5,812 nt of DNA from Cellvibrionaceae bacterium (lineage in GTDB: Bacteria > Pseudomonadota > Gammaproteobacteria > Pseudomonadales > Cellvibrionaceae): positions 1 to 5,812 of the forward strand of contig JALUYN010000653.1 in the NCBI GenBank assembly GCA_027012915.1. Reading direction: 5' to 3'. The position numbers were made by a program, and so were the translations under genes. Shown piece after piece: positions 1 to 5,703 of the stretch (position 1 is the first letter of the stretch; every line of letters starts with the position of its first letter). The notes under the pieces were generated by a model. It did no database searches and was not told the DNA's origin. It saw only the letters and a list, made by a program, of their open reading frames with translations.

Positions 1-506
1 ACGGAGAAAACCTGAACCCGGAGATGCGTATCAAAAATGCCACCACCAAGATCCCTTTTCTGGAACTGGACGATGGCACCTGCATTGGCGAGACCATCGC
101 CATCTGTCGCTATTTTGAAGAAACCCACCCCGAACCTGCACTAATGGGCAGCACCGCCCTGGAAAAAGCCCAAATTGAAATGTGGCAGCGCCGCGCAGAG
201 CTCAACTTTATGAATATGGTGGGCATGTGCTTTCAACATACCACAGGCTATTTCAAAGATCGCATGACACCAGTGGCCGAATGGGGAGTAGAGGCAGGTA
301 AAAACGCCGTGGAGTTTATGGATCTGGCAGAGCAACAACTGGCGGAAAACACCTATCTAGCGGGCGAGACATTCAGCGTTGCCGATATCACGCTGCTTTG
401 CGCGCTGGACTTTGCACGCGTGGTCAAAATCAAACCCAGCGACAAGCACACCAATATTCAGCGCTGGTACGAATTGGTGTCCAGCCGCCCCTCTGCCAAA
501 GCCTGA
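1..506 (+). CDS. glutathione S-transferase family protein, 5'-truncated by the window edge
   Basis: The reading frame is open from position 3, so the gene begins upstream of the window; the ATG at 24 is internal. Visible parts of the N-terminal thioredoxin-like domain are the NPEMRIKN stretch, a KIPFLEL segment carrying the expected cis-proline, and GETIAICRYFEE, which matches the Glu-Ser/Thr-x-Ala motif that binds the gamma-glutamyl part of glutathione. The C-terminal all-helical domain follows, with the YLAGETFSVADITLLCAL segment typical of GSTs (hydrophobic staple and N-capping box, S-x-x-D). About 167 residues are present. A usual bacterial GST has about 200-210, so roughly 40 N-terminal residues, including the catalytic Tyr/Ser/Cys region, are missing from view. 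The family conjugates glutathione to electrophiles in the cytoplasm; substrate and subclass cannot be told here. It converges on the thioesterase gene with only 6 bp between stops, and I see no terminator hairpin there. Confidence 0.9.
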   Translation, partial: GENLNPEMRIKNATTKIPFLELDDGTCIGETIAICRYFEETHPEPALMGSTALEKAQIEMWQRRAELNFMNMVGMCFQHTTGYFKDRMTPVAEWGVEAGKNAVEFMDLAEQQLAENTYLAGETFSVADITLLCALDFARVVKIKPSDKHTNIQRWYELVSSRPSAKA

Positions 507-512
507 AGATCT

Positions 513-1307
513 CTACTTAGGCAATCTGAACTTGGCGGTCTGACGACTGATCGCCACCAGATTGTCCTCACTGTCCCAAATCTCGCCATCCTCTTCCATC
601 ACGCCTTGAGTCAGCATCTTGGTGGAGAAGTGCACTTTTAATGGCCCGGGCTGAGGTACTGCGCGAACCTGCACCGTCAATTCCAGAGTTGGCACCCAAC
701 CGGTGGGTCCGTAGTAGGTAAATACCGGAGGAGGAAAAGCGTCAGAAAAGAACAACAATGCAAAAGGATCAACGCGAGTAGAGTCGGAAAAATCTATCCA
801 ACCGCTCCATTCACCGCTCTTATGCAACTCACCGCCTGTCATACAGGTTTCCGTGCCCGGTATGACCTTTTGAATCAACTGATTCTGCATTGTAATAATT
901 GGAGCCTGGGGTAGATTCTGGCAGGTATCGTACGGGGGAATCTCTGGCGGCCCCACCTCCATATAGGTTTCGCCATAAAGTTTGTCGAGACTTGTAAAGG
1001 CTGCAGTAAATTGTATTTTTTGCTCACCCTTCTGATAGAGCTTGGCAACTGCCTGAGTTGTGGAGCGACCTTCACTTAAAACCTCTACAAAAATATCACA
1101 CTCCCCCACTACAGTGGGCGAAAGGTAGAAGCCATTCATGGACAGAGGGTCCTTGTGAGGCAAGGCCTCGCTTAGCGCTCGCGCTGCGATTGCCATCAGA
1201 TAGCCACCATTGGGTACAGTTCCAACGCACCAGTTCTCTGTTAGACAACCACGCCAGTGATTATCCCCAACGCGTGTAACCGCAGTTTCCTGCTCGAATA
1301 AGCTCAT
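513..1307 (-). CDS. acyl-CoA thioesterase-like protein (double hotdog, TesB/4HBT_3-type)
   Basis: The chosen start is the ATG at 1307, giving 264 residues that begin MSLFEQ and preceded by a purine-rich AGAGAGAGAA ribosome site. A longer frame opening at a TTG at 1415 adds 36 residues that look like leader sequence, not protein. The product resembles the thioesterase-family double-hotdog proteins. The first hotdog has VPNGGYLMAIAARAL (residues 31-45), the hallmark N-G-G-Y-L helix of this group. The second has DPFALLFFSDAFPPPVF (180-196), WVPTLELTVQVRA (204-216) and the closing strands with DGEIWDSEDNLVAISRQTAKF-like spacing (240-260). Such proteins hydrolyse acyl-CoA thioesters in the cytoplasm; the chain-length preference is unknown. 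No signal peptide or membrane segment is seen. It is a single-gene unit lying downstream of the lysS terminator and has its own candidate promoter. Fold assignment is good; enzymatic activity is inferred from the family. Confidence 0.82.
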   Translation of the reverse strand: MSLFEQETAVTRVGDNHWRGCLTENWCVGTVPNGGYLMAIAARALSEALPHKDPLSMNGFYLSPTVVGECDIFVEVLSEGRSTTQAVAKLYQKGEQKIQFTAAFTSLDKLYGETYMEVGPPEIPPYDTCQNLPQAPIITMQNQLIQKVIPGTETCMTGGELHKSGEWSGWIDFSDSTRVDPFALLFFSDAFPPPVFTYYGPTGWVPTLELTVQVRAVPQPGPLKVHFSTKMLTQGVMEEDGEIWDSEDNLVAISRQTAKFRLPK

Positions 1308-1414
1308 GAATTCTCTCTCTTCGCTCTTACTAAGACACCGGGCGTATATTCGCCCTTGCCATACTCCTTTCCAAGAGCATGGGAACACAGTCAATAAGGA
1401 ACGTACTAGACCCA

Positions 1415-1446
1415 AATATAAATTTCGAGTTGATATATAACGTCAA
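1415..1446 (-). promoter_or_regulatory. candidate sigma70 promoter of the thioesterase gene
   Basis: Read on the minus strand, TTGACG (1446-1441) matches the -35 consensus at five of six bases. It is followed by an AT-rich -10 region: TTTATA (1422-1417) at 18-bp spacing, or TATATT (1420-1415) at 20 bp. This would place transcription start about 100 nt before the ATG at 1307. The -35 overlaps the left arm of an inverted repeat at 1442-1478. A second, weaker candidate is TTGGAA (1374-1369) with AATATA (1350-1345); its -10 sits between the arms of a small dyad, GGGCG-N6-CGCCC (1340-1355). No transcript data support either one. Confidence 0.4.
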
Positions 1447-1478
1447 AAACCGATGAGTCATTTCGCTATCGGTCTGAC

Positions 1479-1505
1479 AAAAAAGCCCGCTATTTGCGGG
1501 CTTTT
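1479..1505 (-). terminator. intrinsic terminator of the prfB-lysS operon
   Basis: There is a perfect 10-bp stem, AAAAGCCCGC (1481-1490) with GCGGGCTTTT (1496-1505), and a 5-nt loop. In the leftward direction the stem runs into six T residues. It starts 26 bp beyond the lysS stop codon, which is the expected place for the end of that operon. The rightward direction has only four T residues, so it fits the minus strand better. Confidence 0.92.
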
Positions 1506-1531
1506 GGACGTATCGTATTTAAGCAGGTGGT

Positions 1532-3034
1532 TCACTCTGGTCGCATTGCCGGGAACAACAGTACATCACGAATTGACGGGGAATCTGTCAGCAACATCAC
1601 CAGACGATCAATACCGATCCCCTGGCCTGCAGTCGGCGGCAAGCCGTACTCCAGCGCACGAACATAGTCGGCATCGTAGTGCATCGCTTCGTCGTCACCC
1701 GCATCTTTTTCCGCAACTTGCTGCTGGAAGCGATCAGCCTGGTCTTCCGCATCGTTAAGCTCGGAGAAGCCATTGGCGATTTCGCGGCCACCAACGAAGA
1801 ACTCAAATCGGTCTGTAACAAACGGATTATCATCATTGCGCCGTGCAAGTGGCGATACTTCGGTTGGATATTCAGTGATAAATGTAGGGTTGTCCAAGCG
1901 GTGCTCGACAGTCTTCTCGAAAATTTCGATTTGAACCTTGCCCAGCCCCCAGGAATCCTTCAACGGTATATCCAGGTGCTCTGCAATCTGGCGAGCACCC
2001 TGCTCATCTGCCAGTGCCTCAGCGGAGATATCAGGGTTAAATTGCAAAATTGAGTCGAACACACTCAAACGGGTAAACGGTTTGTTGAAATCGTACACCG
2101 TCTCTTGAACCACTTCACCGTCTGAATTCTTAACAGTGCTCTTGATCTGGGTTGTACCGATTACCTGTTCGCACAGCTGACGCAACATATCTTCAGTCAG
2201 GTCCATCAGGTCGTTGTAATCAGCGTAGGCCTGATAGAATTCCAGCATGGTGAATTCTGGGTTGTGTCGTGTTGACAGACCTTCATTGCGGAAATTTCGA
2301 TTGATCTCGTAAACCCGATCAAATCCGCCCACAACCAAACGCTTGAGATACAGTTCAGGAGCAATACGCAGAAACATATCGATATCCAGCGCATTGTGGT
2401 GAGTAACAAACGGGCGCGCCGAAGCGCCGCCAGGAATCGCCTGTAGCATCGGCGTTTCAACTTCAAGGAAATCGTTGCTGTTCAGGTAGCTACGGATAAA
2501 GGCGACAATTTCTGAACGCAGTTTAAAAGTGTCACGTACTTCCGGGTTGGCAATCAGATCAACGTAGCGTTGGCGATAACGCATCTCCTGATCCGCCAGA
2601 CCATGAAACTTATCTGGCAGCGGGCGCAGTGCCTTGGTCAGTAATTTGTAGTCTTCCATATTGACGTAAAGGTCGCCCTTGCCGGACTTATGCAATTCAC
2701 CTTTACAACCAACAATATCACCCAGATCCAGTTTTTTGGCGAAAGGGCGTGCTTCTTTGGTAACGTATAATTGAATACGACCAGCCACGTCTTGCAACAC
2801 GATCCAGGGCCCACGCATTGCGACAACACGGCCCGCAACACTCACTACCGCGCCCTTCTCTTCCAGCGCTTCCTTGGACTCTTCACCATAAGCGTCTTTC
2901 AACTGCTGGCTTTTATGCGCTGGGCGAAAATCGTTGGGAAAGGCACCGCCTTCCTGTTGACGCAATTCCTGAAGCTTTTCGCGGCGAACGGCGATCAACT
3001 TGTTTTCATCTTGGGGCTGCTTATCGTTGCTCAT
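1532..3034 (-). CDS. lysS: lysyl-tRNA synthetase, class II
   Basis: The 500-residue protein attaches lysine to tRNA-Lys in the cytoplasm, using ATP, and works as a homodimer in known bacteria. An N-terminal helix leads to an OB-fold anticodon-binding domain (about residues 65-130, [15 protein letters not shown] and GRIQLYV). The class II catalytic core follows. Motif 1 is FLEVETPML (189-197). Motif 2 is around [17 protein letters not shown] (247-263). Motif 3 is [13 protein letters not shown] (470-482), with the catalytic Arg in GIDR. The C-terminus LLFPAMRPE is typical. The ATG at 3034 gives [15 protein letters not shown], the usual LysS beginning; an in-frame TTG at 3046 has no ribosome site. 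Only a weak GAG lies before the ATG. It starts 28 bp after the prfB stop, so translation is probably coupled to or dependent on the shared transcript. Length and all motifs are normal, with no sign of damage. Confidence 0.98.
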   Translation of the reverse strand: MSNDKQPQDENKLIAVRREKLQELRQQEGGAFPNDFRPAHKSQQLKDAYGEESKEALEEKGAVVSVAGRVVAMRGPWIVLQDVAGRIQLYVTKEARPFAKKLDLGDIVGCKGELHKSGKGDLYVNMEDYKLLTKALRPLPDKFHGLADQEMRYRQRYVDLIANPEVRDTFKLRSEIVAFIRSYLNSNDFLEVETPMLQAIPGGASARPFVTHHNALDIDMFLRIAPELYLKRLVVGGFDRVYEINRNFRNEGLSTRHNPEFTMLEFYQAYADYNDLMDLTEDMLRQLCEQVIGTTQIKSTVKNSDGEVVQETVYDFNKPFTRLSVFDSILQFNPDISAEALADEQGARQIAEHLDIPLKDSWGLGKVQIEIFEKTVEHRLDNPTFITEYPTEVSPLARRNDDNPFVTDRFEFFVGGREIANGFSELNDAEDQADRFQQQVAEKDAGDDEAMHYDADYVRALEYGLPPTAGQGIGIDRLVMLLTDSPSIRDVLLFPAMRPE

Positions 3035-3062
3035 ATCAATGCTCAAAAACAGATAATTTAAA

Positions 3063-4158
3063 TTACAGGCCAGCTTTCAAGCTGGCTTCAATAAACTGAT
3101 CCAAATTGCCATCCAGCACCGACTGACAATTACTGGTTTGTACGTTTGTGCGCAGATCTTTAATTCTCTGATCGTCGAGAACATAGGAGCGAATCTGACT
3201 GCCCCAGCCGATATCGGCCTTGCTGTCTTCCGCTGCCTGCTTCTCGGCATTGCGCTTTAGCATTTCCTGTTCGTACAACTTGGCACGAAGCATCTTCCAG
3301 GCCTGATCGCGGTTTTTGTGCTGCGAGCGCTGACTCTGACATTCGGCTACGATACCTGTTGGCTCGTGAGTTAAACGTACCGCTGAATCGGTTTTGTTTA
3401 CGTGCTGACCACCGGCTCCTGATGCTCGATAAGTGTCCGTGCGCACATCAGAAGGATTGATATCAATCTCAATATTGTCGTCAATTTCGGGCGAAACAAA
3501 AACAGAGCTGAACGAAGTATGTCGACGGTTACCGGAATCGAACGGCGATTTGCGCACCAGACGATGCACTCCGGTTTCTGTTCGCAACCATCCGAAGGCG
3601 TACTCGCCCTCAAAGCGAATGGTAGCACTCTTAATCCCCGCTACCTCACCGGCCGAAGCTTCTTCCAACGTTGTTTTGAAACCTTTGGCCTCGCCCCAGC
3701 GCAGATACATACGCAGAATCATCTCGGCCCAATCTTGTGCCTCTGTGCCGCCGGAACCTGACTGAATCTCCAAAAACGCGTTATTGGCATCCATATCGCC
3801 AGAGAACATGCGCCGAAACTCTAGCTTACCCAGATGCTGATCAAGGCTTTCAATCTCTACTTCTACTTCTGAGACACTGTCTTCGTCGTCTTCCTCTACT
3901 GCCATTTCGAGCAACTCTCGACAGTCGGCTACGCCTTGATCCAGGTCTTCGATGGTTTTTACGATTTCTTCCAGACTGGATCGCTCACGCCCAAGAGCTT
4001 GAGCGCGATCAGGATCATCCCATACGGACGATTCACCCAACTCCAATTCAACCTCTGTTAAACGCTCCTTCTTGTAAGCGTAGTCAAAGATACCCCCTAA
4101 GAACGTCTGTACGCTCTTGCAGGTCTTTTAGGGCATTGAGAAGGGGGTTGATTTCCAT
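3063..4158 (-). CDS. prfB: peptide chain release factor 2 (RF2), with programmed +1 frameshift
   Basis: RF2 recognises UGA and UAA stop codons in the ribosomal A site and triggers release of the finished protein. The gene is read in two frames. The first 24 codons (4158-4087, [24 protein letters not shown] by position) end at an in-frame TGA at 4086-4084. A +1 shift skips T4086 and continues with GAC TAC GCT (DYAYKKERL) to the stop at 3063, giving 364 residues, against 365 in Escherichia coli. The shift signal is the classical AGG GGG TAT CTT TGA C: an internal Shine-Dalgarno-like AGGGGG, slippery CTT and weak TGA-C. The domains are intact: stop-codon recognition SPF at about 204-206, and catalytic GGQ at about 249-251 in [19 protein letters not shown]. 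Residue 245 is Ala, as in most bacteria. No in-frame start lies upstream of the ATG before a TGA at 4188-4186, and no clear Shine-Dalgarno precedes it. It is the first gene of the operon with lysS. Confidence 0.98.
4084..4100 (-). promoter_or_regulatory. prfB programmed frameshift and autoregulation site
   Basis: On the minus strand the sequence reads TTAGGGGGTATCTTTGA: AGGGGG lies three bases before the CTT codon, which is followed directly by the in-frame TGA and then C. In known RF2 genes a low RF2 level lets the ribosome pause at this poorly read TGA. Pairing of the AGGGGG with 16S rRNA then helps peptidyl-tRNA slip from CUU to UUU, so synthesis of RF2 rises when RF2 is scarce. All the elements are present here. 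Confidence 0.96.
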
Positions 4159-4415
4159 AAAGAGATACCGGTCTAATCGAAATTTTCAAGGCGCGAATTG
4201 TACAGCAGCTGTGTGCCGAACACTATTGTGTTCTTATTTAGAGGCTGCTCATGGCTAAAGCGCTTTATCATCTAGACAAATAGTATCAAATCATCAAAAT
4301 CAATTATTAAAATAACCTGAAAACGCTTATTCTGTCGTGCTTATAGCTAACCTGACCGACTACGGTCTTTGATCAAGCCATAGACAGGGCTAATAACATA
4401 CAAGGGAGAGAGAGA
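4159..4415. promoter_or_regulatory. divergent prfB / nitroreductase intergenic region with several dyads
   Basis: This 257-bp gap must hold the promoters for prfB (leftward) and the nitroreductase (rightward), but I see no -35/-10 pair that stands out on either strand. A weak rightward candidate is TTGATC (4369-4374) with TAATAA (4391-4396), which would leave a very short leader. Perfect short dyads are present: ACAGC-A-GCTGT (4202-4212), GAACAC-TATT-GTGTTC (4218-4233), TAAAGCGCTTTA (4256-4267) and GACCG-ACTA-CGGTC (4354-4367). They could be operators or leader hairpins. No ORF of convincing quality lies here. Confidence 0.5.
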
Positions 4416-5078
4416 ATGAGCGTCGCTGATGCTTTGCAAAAACGTGTTTCTACTCGCGGTTTTACTGACAAACCTGTACCAAAAGAGCTTCTGGAAGATA
4501 TCTTCACTCGCGCACAGCGCTCGCCTTCCAACTGTAACAGCCAGCCATGGCACTCCTACGTTGTCTCTGGCGCAATAAAAGACGCCCTCAAAGATAAGCT
4601 GATCGGCGAACTGATGGCCGGTAAAAAGCCGAGTCCTGAATTTGACTGGAACGTTTACTACGAAGATGTGCTTAAAGAACGCCAGTATGATTCTGCCAAT
4701 ACGCTCTATACCGCAATGGGTATCGAGCGCAGTGACAAGCAAGGCCGACAAATGTCTATGGTACGCAACTGGCAGTTCTTTGATGCACCACACGCAGTTT
4801 TCTTTACCATGCCGAAGTACCTTGGTGTAATGGGCGCTGTTGACCTGGGCATCTATGCTCAGAGCCTTGCACTGCTTTTTGCCGAAAATGGTATTAGCAG
4901 CTGTTTCCAGGGAGCGCTGGGTCAATTTCCCGAGCCCGTGCGTGAGACCCTGAACATACCTGACGGCGAAGGCATTCTGTTTGGCATGTCCTTCGGTTAT
5001 TCCGATCCGGAAGTACCTGCGAACAAAGCGATTGTAGGTCGCGCCGAACTAGAGGCTGCTGTTAGCTTTTTCGAATAG
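4416..5078 (+). CDS. nitroreductase family protein (FMN-dependent)
   Basis: The 220-residue protein starts at the ATG at 4416, with a strong AAGGGAG ribosome site 7 bp before it. The family uses FMN and NAD(P)H to reduce nitro groups, quinones or related compounds in the cytoplasm, usually as a dimer. The N-terminal FMN-binding signature RVSTRGF (10-16) is present, followed by RSPSNCNSQPWH (35-46), the typical N-x-Q-P-W segment of nitroreductases. A central FFDAPHAVFF strand (121-130) follows. Then come GIYAQSLALLFAENGISSCFQ (about 145-165) and a C-terminal FGMSFGYSDP (189-198), the usual flavin-contact region. The physiological substrate cannot be read from the sequence. The gene is alone on its strand: it is divergent from prfB and followed after 25 bp by an intrinsic terminator, so it is probably a single-gene unit. 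Confidence 0.93.
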   Translation: MSVADALQKRVSTRGFTDKPVPKELLEDIFTRAQRSPSNCNSQPWHSYVVSGAIKDALKDKLIGELMAGKKPSPEFDWNVYYEDVLKERQYDSANTLYTAMGIERSDKQGRQMSMVRNWQFFDAPHAVFFTMPKYLGVMGAVDLGIYAQSLALLFAENGISSCFQGALGQFPEPVRETLNIPDGEGILFGMSFGYSDPEVPANKAIVGRAELEAAVSFFE

Positions 5079-5103
5079 TTTTAAGCTGATAGAACCGACC
5101 GAC

Positions 5104-5129
5104 AAAGCCCGCTTCTAGCGGGCTTTTTT
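5104..5129 (+). terminator. intrinsic terminator of the nitroreductase gene
   Basis: The stem AAAGCCCGC (5104-5112) pairs perfectly with GCGGGCTTT (5118-5126) around a 5-nt loop, and six T residues (5124-5129) follow. It lies 25 bp after the stop codon. The GCCCGC/GCGGGC core with a 5-nt loop is the same as in the lysS terminator at 1479-1505. Confidence 0.93.
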
Positions 5130-5187
5130 GTGCCCGCGGCTTTATAACAACCCAACAGCTCTGCACGATTGCACGATGTAAGCAGCG

Positions 5188-5280
5188 CCTTGCCCCGGCC
5201 TTCCCAAACCCCTCAAGTCAGGAAGACTTGCGGGAGCCCCAGGGATGGGTTTATGCGTTTTTGGGAAGGCTGGGGCGAGG
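5188..5280 (+). repeat. long imperfect inverted repeat / stem-loop (21-bp stem)
   Basis: Arm 5188-5208 pairs with arm 5260-5280 over 21 consecutive positions. Nineteen are Watson-Crick and two are G-T (5197 with 5271, 5191 with 5277). Inside the 51-nt loop is a second hairpin, CAAGTC (5214-5219) with GACTTG (5225-5230) around AGGAA. An alternative pairing, AAACCC (5206-5211) with GGGTTT (5247-5252), would compete with the outer stem. As RNA the two G-T positions would be G-U pairs if transcribed rightward, but A-C mismatches if transcribed leftward. It could be a structured RNA or a REP/MITE-like repeat. Confidence 0.75.
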
Positions 5281-5324
5281 GGATGCGGTGTGCGGAGAGT
5301 TGCTATCTGAGCTCTGTTGATCTG

Positions 5325-5365
5325 CTTATCTAGCTGGGAGCTGATGACCCACAGAGGGTTGGGAG
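5325..5365 (+). repeat. direct repeat, copy 1
   Basis: This 41-bp unit contains the core GCTGATGACCCACAGAGGG. It matches copy 2 at 5458-5499 with five substitutions and one single-base indel. The two copies lie in the same orientation about 133 bp apart. Confidence 0.8.
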
Positions 5366-5457
5366 AGGTGCCACTAAGGTAATTTCTCATTGCCATCCTT
5401 GGCGCGGCTGCGGCGCTCTTTTTTACCCCCGGCCCCGACGTAGTCCCAGGCGGAGTT

Positions 5458-5499
5458 CTTAATCTAGTTGGGTGCTGATGACCTACAGTGGGTTGCGAG
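5458..5499 (+). repeat. direct repeat, copy 2
   Basis: This 42-bp unit contains the core GCTGATGACCTACAGTGGG. It differs from copy 1 (5325-5365) at five positions and by one extra A. Its end overlaps the start of the hairpin at 5493-5511, which copy 1 lacks. Confidence 0.8.
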
Positions 5500-5534
5500 C
5501 GCTGCTCGCAATCGCTCCGCGACGCCCTTCGGGC
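5493..5534. repeat. two adjacent short hairpins
   Basis: TTGCGAGC (5493-5500) pairs perfectly with GCTCGCAA (5504-5511) around GCT. GCCC (5524-5527) pairs with GGGC (5531-5534) around TTC. No T-run follows either one, so neither looks like a terminator. They continue directly from direct-repeat copy 2 and may belong to the same repeat family. Confidence 0.55.
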
Positions 5535-5552
5535 CCCCTCCCCGTACCTTAT

Positions 5553-5598
5553 TTACATGGATGTAATGTATGCAGGTTTTGCAGGAGCAAAAACCTGC
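5553..5598. repeat. REP/MITE-like palindromic element
   Basis: A dyad TTACAT-GG-ATGTAA (5553-5566) is followed at once by a longer hairpin. In it GCAGGTTTTGC (5572-5582) pairs with GCAAAAACCTGC (5587-5598) around AGGA, with one bulged A. The paired dyad-plus-hairpin layout in an intergenic spacer resembles interspersed palindromic repeats of gammaproteobacterial genomes; the family name is not known to me. Confidence 0.55.
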
Positions 5599-5658
5599 CC
5601 GGTACAGGCGAGGTCACATGAACCCGTTGTAGTAAGAGAAGAACATCGTATCCTAAAT

Positions 5659-5693
5659 AAAAAAACCCCAACCGGTTTCCCGGATGGGGTTTT
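5659..5693 (-). terminator. rrn operon intrinsic terminator
   Basis: In the leftward direction AAAACCCC (5693-5686) pairs with GGGGTTTT (5669-5662). Inside it CCGG pairs with CCGG around a GAAA tetraloop (5679-5676), with one T-T mismatch between the two helices. Seven T residues (5665-5659) follow. It begins about 11 bp after the 5S 3' end and is the expected end of a ribosomal RNA operon. Confidence 0.93.
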
Positions 5694-5703
5694 ACTATTT
5701 AAA

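Larger units (their letters stand above)
5131..5658. other. repeat-rich intergenic spacer without a convincing gene
   Basis: About 530 bp between the nitroreductase terminator and the rrn terminator hold no protein gene I can support. The open frames here, such as 5142-5396 on the minus strand, have low-complexity, proline-rich translations that run straight through hairpin arms and repeats. The stretch is instead made of structural elements listed separately: a long imperfect hairpin, a direct repeat pair, several short hairpins and a palindromic element. It separates two converging transcription units. The composition is patchy, with G+C-rich blocks at about 5185-5285 and 5400-5545 and an A+T-rich block at about 5546-5570, suggesting assembly from interspersed repeats. 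Confidence 0.6.

Noticed and set aside
1308..1415. N-terminal extension of the thioesterase to a TTG at 1415
   Set aside because: The extension lies in the promoter and leader region and overlaps the candidate -10. The family-like protein begins at the ATG at 1307, which has a purine-rich ribosome site.
3035..3046. TTG start for lysS at 3046
   Set aside because: It has no ribosome site, and the extra four residues are absent from typical LysS. The ATG at 3034 gives the usual N-terminus.
4084..4158. prfB read as a pseudogene broken by an early stop
   Set aside because: The TGA sits in a complete RF2 frameshift signal, and the joined product has full length with intact SPF and GGQ motifs.
3737..4258. 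173-codon plus-strand frame opposite prfB
   Set aside because: It is antisense to the conserved RF2 coding sequence and is explained by codon composition.
4347..4925. 192-codon minus-strand open frame opposite the nitroreductase gene
   Set aside because: It lies mostly antisense to a well-supported nitroreductase with a strong ribosome site. Its translation shows no recognisable motif.
5142..5396. 84-codon minus-strand frame in the spacer
   Set aside because: It runs through both arms of the long hairpin and a direct repeat. Its proline-rich, low-complexity translation is what repeat DNA gives by chance.
5401..5427. Terminator-like GCGC...GCGC followed by six T residues
   Set aside because: The possible stem is only about 4 bp and no gene ends just before it. 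It is too weak to call.
5325..5499. CRISPR array
   Set aside because: There are only two diverged repeat copies, spaced about 92 bp apart, with no cas genes. This does not fit CRISPR repeat-spacer geometry.
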